Source: Lithobates sylvaticus | Lineage: Eukaryota > Chordata > Amphibia > Anura > Ranidae | Length of the DNA stretch: 64,000 bases | Direction: 5' to 3' | NCBI GenBank assembly: GCA_028564925.1 | Contig: CM053031.1 | Location: forward strand, 164,568,226-164,632,225 | Shown: positions 1 to 8,523 of the stretch, one piece after another | Layout: every line of letters starts with the position of its first letter | How positions within the stretch are numbered: position 1 is the stretch's first letter | Made by a program: the position numbers and the translations under genes | Notes under the pieces: model-generated | What the model saw: the letters and a program-made list of their open reading frames with translations, nothing else | Database searches by the model: none | What the model was told of the DNA's origin: nothing

Positions 1-414
1 TCCACCCAAAATTCACCCCTGCCCTCCTTGTCGGTCTGCACAATGGCGAAAGCAGCAGCAGTTGGCACCTGTGTTTCATCATCCGAGACGTGCTGCGATG
101 GTCCTCCCATGTACTCATCATGAAACATAAGTGGTTGGGCATCGGTGCACACAATCTCTTCCACTTCTGGGGCAGGGCTAGGTGGATGGCCCTGGGAAAC
201 CCTGCTAACAGAGTCATCAAAAAGCAGAAGAGACTGCTTCATGATTTGGGTCTCAGACTGATTGGCTGATTTGCAAGGGGGTGAGGTGAAAGACTGATGG
301 ACATCGGCTGCAGGTGCCAACTCTGAACTTTCATCAGGAGACTGGGTGGGAGACAATGTGAAGGAACCGGAGGCACTGTCAGCAGCAACCAGAGGCTTAT
401 CTAGTGAAAATGGC
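1..414 (-). pseudogene. Unidentified acidic coding-like fragment, cut by the window edge
   Basis: On the minus strand one frame stays open from about 414 to base 1 and runs off the window. The peptide is Ser/Pro/Glu-rich, with segments such as SASGSFTLSPTQSPDESSE and MFHDEYMGGPSQHVSDDE, and has no domain I recognise. The composition suits a disordered acidic region of a transposon or host protein. It follows the minisatellite frame after a stop codon near 417. It may belong with the RG-rich fragment at 5819-6048 on the same strand, with later insertions between them; that link is inference. Function unknown. Confidence 0.4.
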
Positions 415-464
415 GCCTATGGCAAGCACTGAAACTGCGCCCCTGTCAAAACATTTGCGGCCTT

Positions 465-826
465 AGCATCACCCATAAATGCAGCCTCACCAGCACCCAT
501 AAATGCAGTAACTTCAGCACCCATAAATGCAGTAACTTCAGCACCCATAAATGCAGTAACTTCAGCACCCATAAATGCAGTAACTTCAGCACCCATAAAT
601 ACAGTAATATCAGCACCCATAAATACAGTAACATCAGCACCCATAAATACAGTAACATCAGCACCCATAAATGCCACCTTACCAGCACCTAAAAATGCAG
701 TAACAGCACCCAAAAATGCGGCCTCACCAGCACCTATAAATAGAGTAACATCAGCACCCATAATTGTGGCCCTACCAGCACCCATAAATGCAGTAACATC
801 AGCACCCATAAATACGGTAACATCAG
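465..826. repeat. 24-bp minisatellite, left block
   Basis: Tandem copies of a roughly 24-bp unit (plus strand core CAGCACCCATAAATGCAGTA plus ACTT/ACAT). Because 24 is divisible by three, the minus strand reads as an octapeptide repeat (GADVTAFM and GAEVTAFM variants, with GAGEAAFM near the ends). The same family resumes at 3867 on the far side of the LTR element, so the two blocks were one array before insertion. Confidence 0.9.
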
Positions 827-1370
827 TGTGACGGACCTAGCCGGGACACGGGCTGTTGGAGGGGACTGAGTGCGAGCCTGTTGCCTTGCGATTATGGGCC
901 CTGGCATTTGGGGGAACAGTGCTCTTTGAGCTGCAAGCCTGGGACCCCTGAGCTGGTGATACTTGGATTCAGGTCCATGCTGGCCCCCCAATACACATAG
1001 AATCTGTATGTGTATTTGGCATATTAGCAAGAGACGCTAATGTCATGACTCATGAACTCCAGCCACCTGTGTTATGTAATTGAGTATAGTCTGGCTTGTA
1101 GAAGTGTTTCACCTATTGTTGTGTGTGCTAATTAACCCTGCAATTGAATGAAGGAGCCCAGTGTTGATTAAGATAATTAGCTCATGCTAATTAGGTTAAG
1201 CTTTAGTCATCTAGCTGTATATAAGTGTGACATGTCAAATAAAGACTCATTCCTGATGTAGCCTACACTGGTGTTGTCTGGTGACTGGGTGAGCTAAGGG
1301 GTCTTGGATTGTATGGTACCGGACGGAGGAAGCATTTACGGCGGACATCTTGGGTACGAGGTCCGTCACA
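827..1370 (+). repeat. 5' LTR of the 827-3866 element
   Basis: A 544-bp LTR with TG...CA ends and 8-bp inverted termini TGTGACGG/CCGTCACA. It includes a TATA-like TATATAAG near 1217 and an AATAAA signal near 1241, in the order expected for U3 promoter and R polyadenylation. It is nearly identical to 3323-3866. Confidence 0.88.
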
Positions 1371-1392
1371 ATTGGTGGCAGCAGTGGGATCG
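1371..1392 (+). promoter_or_regulatory. Primer-binding site, tRNA-Leu-like
   Basis: One to three bases past the 5' LTR lies TGGTGGCAGCAGTGGGAT. From memory, vertebrate tRNA-Leu ends ATCCCACCGCTGCCA plus CCA, which pairs with this site with about one mismatch. The assignment rests on recalled tRNA sequence. Confidence 0.65.
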
Positions 1393-1465
1393 TGCTTCCT
1401 TGTCGTGAACACATCCAAACCATCACCTGGATCCAAGGCCCGGATAGCAGAGGTACAGATACGTC

Positions 1466-3496
1466 ATGGAAGAGGAATTCGGAAGGAGGTTGCGAGAGAT
1501 GCGGCTACAGCACAGAGGACCAGTATCGGTGCAGGTCCTGCTGGGATGGTATGATTCTGTTCGCCTACAACTCTGGAAAGAAGCGCTAGCCTGTGAGCAG
1601 CGACACCAGGGAAAAGTTCTCCCCTCCATCCATGTAAGGTACTGGTCGCAGTATGAAGTACGAATGTTGTTATTGGGGGAACAACCGAAGCAGGAGTGGA
1701 CAGCTGAGTTAAGCAGGCTGATCCGGGCAGAAATGCGTTTGGACGAGAGCTACAGAGCCCTCCGGTGGTATGTAGCCCAAGTGTGCCCGTGGACAGCGGA
1801 TGACAGACCCACGGAAGGCTTTGATTATAATGGCCTGGGATTGTTGTACTGGAGGCTGTCCGAGGACCCCGACTTTGGGAGTGATCTGGAGTGGCGTTTG
1901 GAGGAAATAATGGAGCACAGAGAGCAAAGATTGAACGTCTCGGAAGTGCTCTGGGCACATGAAGATTTGGAGTTCCTGGCCGCTCAGGAATGGGAGCTGG
2001 AGATTGCCTACATACAGCTGCTAGACACTGCTCCGCAGCAGGGTGGGGCTCCCTTTGCCTGGGACTATCAGGAAATACCAGCAGACAGCTCTGAAATCCT
2101 GGCTGAAGAGTCAGCAATGTGGCATAGTAACAGAGTGCTTTGCTCACCTGTCCCCGCAGCTATGGACGCGGAGGTCTTATGGCGGATGCAGCAAGTGCTG
2201 ACTGACCTTGACAAACCTGTTACTGCACAAGACGAGATTGGATGGAGGAATGTGCCTGTCCAGCAGCATGCAAGAGAATCGGCAGTGGAAACTCTGGAGA
2301 TTGCCGTCCCCAAACCTGAAGTGCTGACAACAGGGCAGAGCTCTGCTAACTTCTGCCCAGCATCTACAGCAGTATCTGGGGAGTTACAAGGAACTTCCCC
2401 AGCTGAAGCGCTGGTCACCGGACAGAGGGTCCAAGACCTCTGCCCCACACCTGTGTCAGTTTTGGAGGCTCAGGGTGAGAAGGTGGCGATCACTTCCCAG
2501 CAGCAGATACAGGGGGAGAAGGGAGAGGAGGTGTTTGTTGTCCCTCCTCAACAGTCGGCCAGGGTGGAGAAAGCGGTCTTTCCTCCCCAGCAAAGATCCG
2601 TACACCTGGGAGACAATACCACAGACATGTCATCCCAGCAGCCAGATGAGGGAATGGAAAAGGAAGCAGCCGGCTCCCCTTCCCAATGGCAGCTACACAA
2701 TTTGGGAGTGGAGGAAGCCAGCCTCCTGCCCCAACGGTTAACCAGAGCGAAGGATGTGGAGTCCCCAGCAGAAGTGCTGACAACAGGGCAGAGTGCTGCC
2801 CACCCCTGTCCAGCACCAGCAACAGCTGCGGAGTTCCAGGGAGCTGGGGCAGTCGGCCTCTCTCCCCAACAGTTAGCTGGAGGAGATGATGTAGGGAAGC
2901 TCCTACACCCACCTGAACTGCTGGCAACGGAACAAAGTTCTGCTGGCCTCTGCCCACAACTAACAGAGGGCAGATTTCCTGTAAAGGGGGATGGGACTGC
3001 AGTCCCCACCTGTATACCCCAGGGATGCTGGGCTGTCGGCCCAGATCCCCAACAGCATGATGGAGTGAGCCCAGTCACCCTGTCTTCTCTCCAGCGGCTG
3101 AAAAGACTCCAGGGAGAAGGGCCAGCCCAGGCCTCTCCCCAGCGGCGGATATGTTCTATGAGAGAGGCAGAAGTTGGCTGGGTGAGTCGTGCTCTGTTTG
3201 GAACAATTTGTTTGGGGTACTGGGTGGATCCCAGCATTAGAGGACTGGAACCACTGACTAACTTCGGAGTCAACCCGTCTGGGGTCCCCTCCTGTGTTAG
3301 TCTCCTGCCGAAAGGGGAGAAATGTGACGGACCTAGCCGGGACACGGGCTGTTGGAGGGGACTGAGTGCGAGCCTGTTGCCTTGCGATTATGGGCCCTGG
3401 CATTTGGGGGAACAGTGCTCTTTGAGCTGCAAGCCTGGGACCCCTGAGCTGGTGATACTTGGATTCAGGTCCATGCTGGCCCCCCAATACACATAG
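1466..3496 (+). CDS. Single long ORF (676 aa) of the non-autonomous LTR element; family not recognised
   Basis: The ORF starts at ATG 1466, about 95 bp after the 5' LTR, and its stop lies inside the 3' LTR. The first 230 residues are Trp-, Glu- and Arg-rich and look helical (WYDSVRLQLWKEA, LRWYVAQVCPW, LEWRLEEIMEHREQR). The middle and C-terminal parts are Gln/Pro/Ser-rich, with a degenerate repeat built on EVLTTGQSS..FCPA, seen at least four times. I see no zinc knuckle, DTG/DSG protease, YxDD or integrase motif. Position suggests a divergent Gag or a captured sequence; neither is shown. The last stretch, encoded by LTR sequence, may not matter functionally. A frame this long in a young element suggests recent selection or simply youth. 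Confidence 0.6.
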   Translation: MEEEFGRRLREMRLQHRGPVSVQVLLGWYDSVRLQLWKEALACEQRHQGKVLPSIHVRYWSQYEVRMLLLGEQPKQEWTAELSRLIRAEMRLDESYRALRWYVAQVCPWTADDRPTEGFDYNGLGLLYWRLSEDPDFGSDLEWRLEEIMEHREQRLNVSEVLWAHEDLEFLAAQEWELEIAYIQLLDTAPQQGGAPFAWDYQEIPADSSEILAEESAMWHSNRVLCSPVPAAMDAEVLWRMQQVLTDLDKPVTAQDEIGWRNVPVQQHARESAVETLEIAVPKPEVLTTGQSSANFCPASTAVSGELQGTSPAEALVTGQRVQDLCPTPVSVLEAQGEKVAITSQQQIQGEKGEEVFVVPPQQSARVEKAVFPPQQRSVHLGDNTTDMSSQQPDEGMEKEAAGSPSQWQLHNLGVEEASLLPQRLTRAKDVESPAEVLTTGQSAAHPCPAPATAAEFQGAGAVGLSPQQLAGGDDVGKLLHPPELLATEQSSAGLCPQLTEGRFPVKGDGTAVPTCIPQGCWAVGPDPQQHDGVSPVTLSSLQRLKRLQGEGPAQASPQRRICSMREAEVGWVSRALFGTICLGYWVDPSIRGLEPLTNFGVNPSGVPSCVSLLPKGEKCDGPSRDTGCWRGLSASLLPCDYGPWHLGEQCSLSCKPGTPELVILGFRSMLAPQYT

Positions 3497-3866
3497 AATC
3501 TGTATGTGTATTTGGCATATTAGCAAGAGACGCTAATGTCATGACTCATGAACTCCAGCCACCTGTGTTATGTAATTGAGTATAGTCTGGCTTGTAGAAG
3601 TGTTTCACCTATTGTTGTGTGTGCTAATTAACCCTGCAATTGAATGAAGGAGCCCAGTGTTGATTAAGATAATTAGCTCATGCTAATTAGGTTAAGCTTT
3701 AGTCATCTAGCTGTATATAAGTGTGACATGTCAAATAAAGACTTATTCCTGATGTAGCCTACACTGGTGTTGTCTGGTGACTGGGTGAGCTAAGGGGTCT
3801 TGGATTGTATGGTACCGGACGGAGGAAGCATTTACGGCGGACATCTTGGGTACGAGGTCCGTCACA
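3323..3866 (+). repeat. 3' LTR of the 827-3866 element
   Basis: This is the same length (544 bp) and ends as the 5' LTR, preceded by the purine tract at about 3310-3322. It is followed directly by the second copy of the ATCAG target duplication and by the resumed minisatellite. Confidence 0.88.
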
Positions 3867-4506
3867 ATCAGCACCCATAAATACGGTAACATCAGCACCC
3901 ATAAATGCGGTAACATCAGCACCCATAAATGCGGCCTTACCAGCACTCATAAATACAGTAACATCAGCACCCATAATTGCGGCTCTACCAGCACCCATAA
4001 ATGCGGTAACATCAGCACCCATAAATGGGGTAACATCAGCACCTATAAATGCGGTAACATCAGCACCCATAAATGCAATAACATCAGCACCCATAAATGC
4101 GGTAACATCAGCACCCATAATTGCGGCTCTACCAGCACCCATAAATGCGGTAACATCAGCACCCATAAATATGGTAACATCAGCACCCATAAATACGGTA
4201 ACATCAGCACCCATGGATGCAATAACATCAGCACCCATAAATGCGGTAACATCAGCACCCATAAATACGATAACATCAGCACCCATGAATGCAATAACAT
4301 CAGCACCCATAAATGCGGTAACATCAGCACCCATAAATACGGTAACATCAGCACCCATAAATGCAATAACATCAGCACCCATAAATGCAATAACATCAGC
4401 ACCCATAAATGCAATAACATTAGCACCCATAAATACGGTAACATCAGCACCCATAAATGCGGTAACATCAGCACCCATAAATGCAATAACATCAGCACCC
4501 AAAAAT
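3867..4506. repeat. 24-bp minisatellite, right block
   Basis: About 26 tandem copies of the 24-bp unit (CAGCACCCATAAATGCGGTA plus ACAT, with ATAC, GCAA and GGAT variants). The minus strand stays open through the block as octapeptides GADVTAFM, GADVIAFM and GADVTVFM. Several short unit orders recur, suggesting local duplication of multi-unit blocks. The plus strand is open too (SAPINAVT), so openness alone is not evidence of translation. Confidence 0.9.
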
Positions 4507-4631
4507 GCTGCGCCAGCGTCTCTGATACTGTACAGAGGTAGAGAGGGAGTAGGATCACCAGTGGCTGGGTGCCATAGGTTGCCTAGTGGTAGCGTCGGCC
4601 CTATCTGCTCGGCACACACGCAGAATTGCAC
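4507..4631 (-). other. N-terminal flank of the minisatellite open frame
   Basis: The minus-strand octapeptide frame extends up to an ATG at 4631, with a non-repetitive lead containing CAEQIGPTLPLGNLWHPATG. I recognise no domain and no signal peptide. It could be the start of a repeat protein, or chance openness beside the array. The lead ends where the next MITE begins. Confidence 0.3.
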
Positions 4632-5035
4632 ATGATGACTTTAAGACCCCTTTCACACCGGAGGCGTTTTTCAGGCGCTAAAAATAGTGCCAGCATAGTG
4701 CCTGAAAAAAGCCTCAGCTGCAAACCCAATGTGAAAGCCCAAGTGCTTTCACACTGGGGCGCTGCGCTGGCAGGGCGTCACAAAAAGTTCTGCCAGCAGC
4801 TACTTTGCAGCGGTGGAGGAGCGGTGAATACACCGCTCCTGCCCATTAAAAACAATGGGGCAGCACCGCCATACCACCGGCAAAGCGCTGCTGCAGCGGC
4901 ATTTTGTGGGTGGATTTAACCCCTTTTTGGCCAAATAGCGCTGCTAAAATGACGGTAAAGTGGCGCTAAAAATAGCGCCGCTTTACCGCTGATGCCCGGG
5001 GCGGCTCAGTGTTAAAGAGGTCTAAGTCATCATCA
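4632..5035. mobile_element. Small inverted-repeat element (MITE-like)
   Basis: The left end (ATGATGACTTTAAGACCCCT) and the reverse complement of the right end (GATGATGACTTAGACCTCTT) match as imperfect inverted termini. The interior carries inward-facing GGCGCTAAAAATAG-type segments. There is no coding capacity. Probably a non-autonomous DNA transposon; superfamily not assigned. Confidence 0.5.
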
Positions 5036-5069
5036 TGTGCGACTGTGTGTGTGTGCCAGGCCCAAGCAG

Positions 5070-5266
5070 AAGCAAGTAGACAATCAAATATCGTGCTCAA
5101 TTTGGATTAAATAAATATGCATAGCAATAGATATTATAAATAAAGTGTAATAAAAGTGATTTGTGCAACAGCTGGTACTACTTGCACAAATCACTTTATT
5201 ACACTTTATGATATCTATAGCTAAGCATATTTATTTTAAATTGAGCATATATTTGATTACTTGCTT
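5070..5266. repeat. Long imperfect hairpin (arms about 95 bp)
   Basis: AAGCAAGTA...ATCAAATAT on the left is mirrored by ATATTTGATTACTTGCTT on the right, and the arms run inward to GTGATTTGTGCA / TGCACAAATCAC around a loop of about 15 bases near 5168-5182. The arms differ at several positions, so it is not a recent perfect duplication. Likely a small foldback MITE. Confidence 0.75.
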
Positions 5267-5672
5267 GGCGCTGGTTACTGGTACACTGTACACATAATGT
5301 GCCCATGATGATGATCAAGACTGTGCTGCTGTACTAGTACCTGCTGCTGCTGCTTGGGGGAGTTCCAATTGTTTTTCTTCTCTCGTCTAGTGTCTCTCTC
5401 TTCTCCTGGTCTCCTGCCTCCATTTTCTTCTTCAGAGTCCTCTCACCGACCACGTCACACAGACCCGGGAGACCCCCAGAAGAGAAACGGAAGGCTCAGG
5501 CTCCGCCTCCCCTAGTTACTGTATGGCTACGTAGATGACCCGGGCGCTCACTCTGGCCAGAACCAACTCATCGGCCGTCATGGGCGGCGCCCGGGCACCT
5601 GTTGCTTCCCTCCTCACTGCCTAATGTAGTGTGCTGTGCCGGCGCTGCGCTCCAGCAGGCCAGTCGTAGCGC
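5267..5672. other. No gene seen
   Basis: The stretch contains short CTG/CTT-rich pieces and GC-rich sequence around 5560-5670. I see no credible ORF, RNA gene or element boundary. Confidence 0.5.
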
Positions 5673-5818
5673 CAGGGGCTAGATTAGGGTGTGAGGCGGC
5701 CGCAAGAGGACAATTGAAAAACTGACTTTATTTTTTATGTGGGCCAGCATTTTTCGCCGCCCCCCCCCATGGCGCCCATGGAACTTGCCATGGCTGCCAT
5801 ACCCTAGGTACGCCACTG
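5673..5818. mobile_element. Possible hAT-type MITE
   Basis: The right end reads CCCTAGGTACGCCACTG, whose complement CAGTGGCGTACCTAGGG is a hAT-style terminus. The left end CAGGGGCTAGATTAGGG resembles it imperfectly. The 8-bp flanks do not match cleanly, so the boundaries are tentative. It interrupts the minus-strand RG-rich coding fragment to its right. Confidence 0.35.
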
Positions 5819-6048
5819 GCAGCAACCCAATCTACTATCGCCTGTACTTGTCCTGGCCTCAACATTCGTACAGCCTCATTAGGCGCGCCAAAATACTGCT
5901 GCAGGCTCTGTCGCCTACTCGCACCTGAGGAAGGTGTTTCACTAGTGCGTGTAGCTGGCACAGATCGACCACGTCCTCTCCCTGCAACAGGAGCGCCACC
6001 AGCAGCACCACGACCCGGGCCACGTCCCCTTTTTGATGATCTCCTCAT
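5819..6048 (-). pseudogene. RG-rich N-terminal coding fragment of an unidentified transposon-like gene
   Basis: From ATG 6048 the minus strand reads a basic, Arg/Gly-rich start (MRRSSKRGRGPGRG, RGRGRSVPATRTSE) followed by SRRQSLQQYFGAPNEAVRML and a helical QVQAIVDWVAA. The frame then enters the MITE-like sequence at 5818, so the natural continuation is lost here. The 106-bp array and a TATA-bearing 5' region lie upstream, suggesting an element promoter. I do not recognise the family; the style recalls starts of frog hAT-type genes. Confidence 0.4.
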
Positions 6049-6061
6049 ATTTTCAAAATGT

Positions 6062-6650
6062 ATGATCTCGCCCTAAATGGGTGTTTTTGTATATAGCAGA
6101 ATACACGTACAGTGTCTAAAGCGTTTATGAACACGCAGAAAATGCTATTAGGAAAAAAAAAACACTGCAAAATTCTATTTTTTTGCAATGTTTTTCCAAT
6201 ATCAGAATAAACGGATAGTGTCTTTCTGCATTTATAAAAACGCAGAAAATGCTATTGGGAAGAAAAAAAGCACAGCAAAATTAAATTTTTTTGCAATGTT
6301 TTTCCAATATCAGAATACACGGACAGTATGTAAAGCGTTTATGAAAACGCAGAAAATGCTATTGGGAAGAAAAAAAACACTGCAAAATTAAATTTTTTTG
6401 CAATGTTTTTGCAATATCAGAATACACGGATAATGTCTACAGCGTGTATGTATGAACACGCAGAAAATGCTATTGGGAAAAAAAAAACACAGCAAAATTA
6501 TATTTTTTTGCAATATCAGAATACACGGATACTGTCTACAGCGTGTATGTATGAACACGCAGAAAATGCTATTGGGGAAAAAAAAAAAAAAAAAGCAAAA
6601 TTAAATTTTTATGCAATGTTTTTCCAATAGCAGAATACACACAGACTATG
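6062..6650. repeat. About 106-bp tandem array, 5 copies
   Basis: AGAAAATGCTATT recurs near 6137, 6243, 6351, 6462 and 6561 (spacings about 106, 108, 111 and 99). Each unit has an A-run, a TTTTTTTGCAATGTTTTT block and TATCAGAATACACGGA. The array lies directly upstream, on the minus strand, of the RG-rich ORF, a place where promoter-repeat arrays occur in some transposons. Confidence 0.8.
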
Positions 6651-7177
6651 GTGTATCTCTTAGTATATGCAGTGTTGGTCCTAATGGTGCACTGAGCTTG
6701 CAGGTAAAACTTTTATATTTTGTCTGGCACTGGCCTCATGGCACTGTTAAAAGACTGTGCACTGCACCCCAGCCAGGGTACAATTGATTTAGGAATCTCT
6801 TCAATAATTCTCTCTGCCTCTTTCTTTTGCTTATTAAAGAAACTCCCTACTCTAGCTATCTAGATCGCTCACAGATCTAACTAATTAGAAGAAAATTCAA
6901 GGAATGTGGACTGACTGACTGACTTTAGCACACTAACTCCTAAAATCCTCTATCTCTCTGCAGCACAGGAAACTGTCTATAGCAGAATGATGCTGTGTGC
7001 TGTGTGTGTGTACTATATATAGAGGCTGGGTCACATGCTGCACTGGCCAATCACAGCCATGCCATTAGTAGGCATGGCTGTGATGGCTTCTAAGGGCACA
7101 CTAGTAAAACGATCGTCGATTGGCTGCCCTGCAGCTGTTAAAAAGGCGCCAATACAGCGCCGAACACCGGACCCGGG
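6651..7177 (-). promoter_or_regulatory. Putative 5' region and promoter of the minus-strand element
   Basis: No ORF is present. On the minus strand a TATATATAG box lies near 7010-7020, upstream of the array and RG-rich ORF. The inverted pair AATCACAGCCATGCC / GGCATGGCTGTGAT near 7045-7085 forms a short stem. The region ends where the foldback repeat begins at about 7178. Confidence 0.35.
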
Positions 7178-8071
7178 CTTATCGGAATCTGGAACCCACC
7201 TTTAACAAGGGGACCCCCAGATCCCGCCCGCCCCATGTGAAATGGTAAGGGAAAGTGACAAAAATTGAAAAAATGACAGGAGACGGTCTTTGACAATTCC
7301 TTTATTAAAATCTTCTTTCATCTTCTTTCTTCTGGTCTTCTTCCTTTCTTCATCCTTCGGTTTCTTCATCTTCTCCTTCCGGCATCTTCTTCCATCTTCT
7401 TCTTCCATCTTCTTCTTCCTCCGATCCGCTTCTTCTTGCTCTGATCTTCTCGTCCGGCATCTTCTTCCACGGCGTTGGCGTCTCTTCTTGGGCCACTCCG
7501 CGCAATGGGAGGCTCCCGCTGTGTGAGGCTTCGCTGCGTCTGACAGGTCTTTTATGACGGAGGGCGGGGCCACCTGGTGACCCCGCCCCCTCTGACGCAT
7601 GGGGACGTCATGGGGACTTCCCTATGGCTTTCCCCATGACGTCAGAGGGGGCGGGGTCACCAGGTGGCCCCTCCCTCCGTTATAAAAGACCTGTCAGACG
7701 CAGTGAAGCCTCACACAGCGGGAGCCTCCCATAGCGTGGAGCGGCCCAAGAAGAGACGCCGACGCCATGGAAGAAGATGCCGGACGAGAAGACCAGAGCA
7801 AGAAGACGCAGATCGGAGGAAGAAGAAGATGGAAGAAGATGGAAGAAGATGCCGGAAGGAGAAGATGAAGAAACCGAAGACCAGAAGAAAGAAGATGAAA
7901 GAAGATTTTAATAAAGGAATTGTCAAAGACCGTCTCCTGTCATTTTTACAATTTTTGTCACTTTTTTGGTGAAATGGTAGGGGTACTTTTGTACCCCCTT
8001 ACCATTTCACACAGGGGGGGCCGGGATCTAGGGGGTCCCCTTGTTAAAGGGGGCTTCCAGGATCCGATAAG
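7178..8071. repeat. Palindromic foldback repeat, arms about 440 bp
   Basis: The left arm (CTTATCGGAATCTGG at 7179 onward) is mirrored by the right arm ending CCAGGATCCGATAAG near 8071, with the centre near 7620 (CATGGGGA..TCCCCATGACGTC). Each arm carries, facing outward, a TTATAAAA-type box (TTTTATGA on the left), the motif GACCTGTCAGACGCAG and an Arg/Lys-rich ORF: 7202-7600 minus (132 aa) and 7664-7972 plus (102 aa). Both contain KKMKEDFNKGIVKDRLLSF and match because the arms match. They are probably not genes. Outward from the right arm the family continues to termini of the type GGGATGAGCCGAAC (see 18645 and 28431). A foldback DNA transposon is likeliest; superfamily unknown. Confidence 0.7.
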
Positions 8072-8334
8072 CCCCCCACCCGCAGACCCCCACAACCAAT
8101 GGCCAGGGTTGTGGGGACGAGGCCCTTGTCCTCATCAACATGGGGACAAGGTGCTTTGGGGGGGACCCCAAAGCACCCTCCCAATGTTGAGGGCATGTGG
8201 CCTGGTACGGTTCAGGAGGGCCGCTCTCGTCCCCCCTCTTTTCTGCGGCCTGCCAGGTTGCGTGCTCGGATAAGGGTGTGGTATGGATTTTGAGGGGGAC
8301 CCCACGCCATTTTTTTTTTTGTCTGGGGTTCCCC

Positions 8335-8431
8335 TTAACCACTTCGCATCCCGCCCATAGTCATATGACGCCCACATGGTGGATCTCCCATCCCGGGTGG
8401 GCGTCATATGACGTCCTCCCATTCCCGGCCA
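8335..8431. mobile_element. Truncated TTAA element inside the foldback arm (first copy)
   Basis: TTAACCACTTCGCATCCCGC begins at 8335 within the foldback sequence, and the copy stops at 8431. The same element at the same internal site is complete at 17099-18086. So the insertion predates the tandem duplication that made the two copies. Confidence 0.75.
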
Positions 8432-8523
8432 CCTGTCAGACGCAGTGAAGCCTCACACAGCGGGAGCCTCCCATTGCGCGGAGCGGCCCAAGAAAAGACG
8501 CCGACGCCATGGAAGAAGATGCC
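8432..8523 (+). repeat. Second foldback-arm copy, first piece
   Basis: CCTGTCAGACGCAGTGAAGC restarts the right arm (compare 7690). It is cut at 8523 by the chromovirus and resumes at 15352. Confidence 0.8.

Larger units (their letters stand above)
827..3866 (+). mobile_element. Non-autonomous LTR retroelement in the minisatellite, whole-looking
   Basis: Two 544-bp direct repeats (827-1370, 3323-3866) begin TGTGACGG and end CCGTCACA. A 5-bp target-site duplication ATCAG lies at 822-826 and 3867-3871, and falls inside a minisatellite unit. A primer-binding site follows the left LTR and a purine-rich tract (GAAAGGGGAGAAA) precedes the right one. The internal 1.95 kb holds one long ORF with no protease, reverse transcriptase, RNase H or integrase, so movement must have relied on enzymes from another element. 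The LTRs differ by about one base by eye, implying a very recent insertion. It looks whole for its type. Confidence 0.88.

Noticed and set aside
1464-3526. Minus-strand ORFs of 227, 265 and 188 aa
   Set aside because: Shadows of the 676-codon plus-strand frame and LTR; no domains.
465-4506. CRISPR-like array
   Set aside because: Units are contiguous with no unique spacers, and the genome is vertebrate.
3805-4635. Plus-strand 276-aa ORF with SAPINAVT repeats
   Set aside because: It is the other strand of the same 24-bp array and starts inside the LTR; no independent support.
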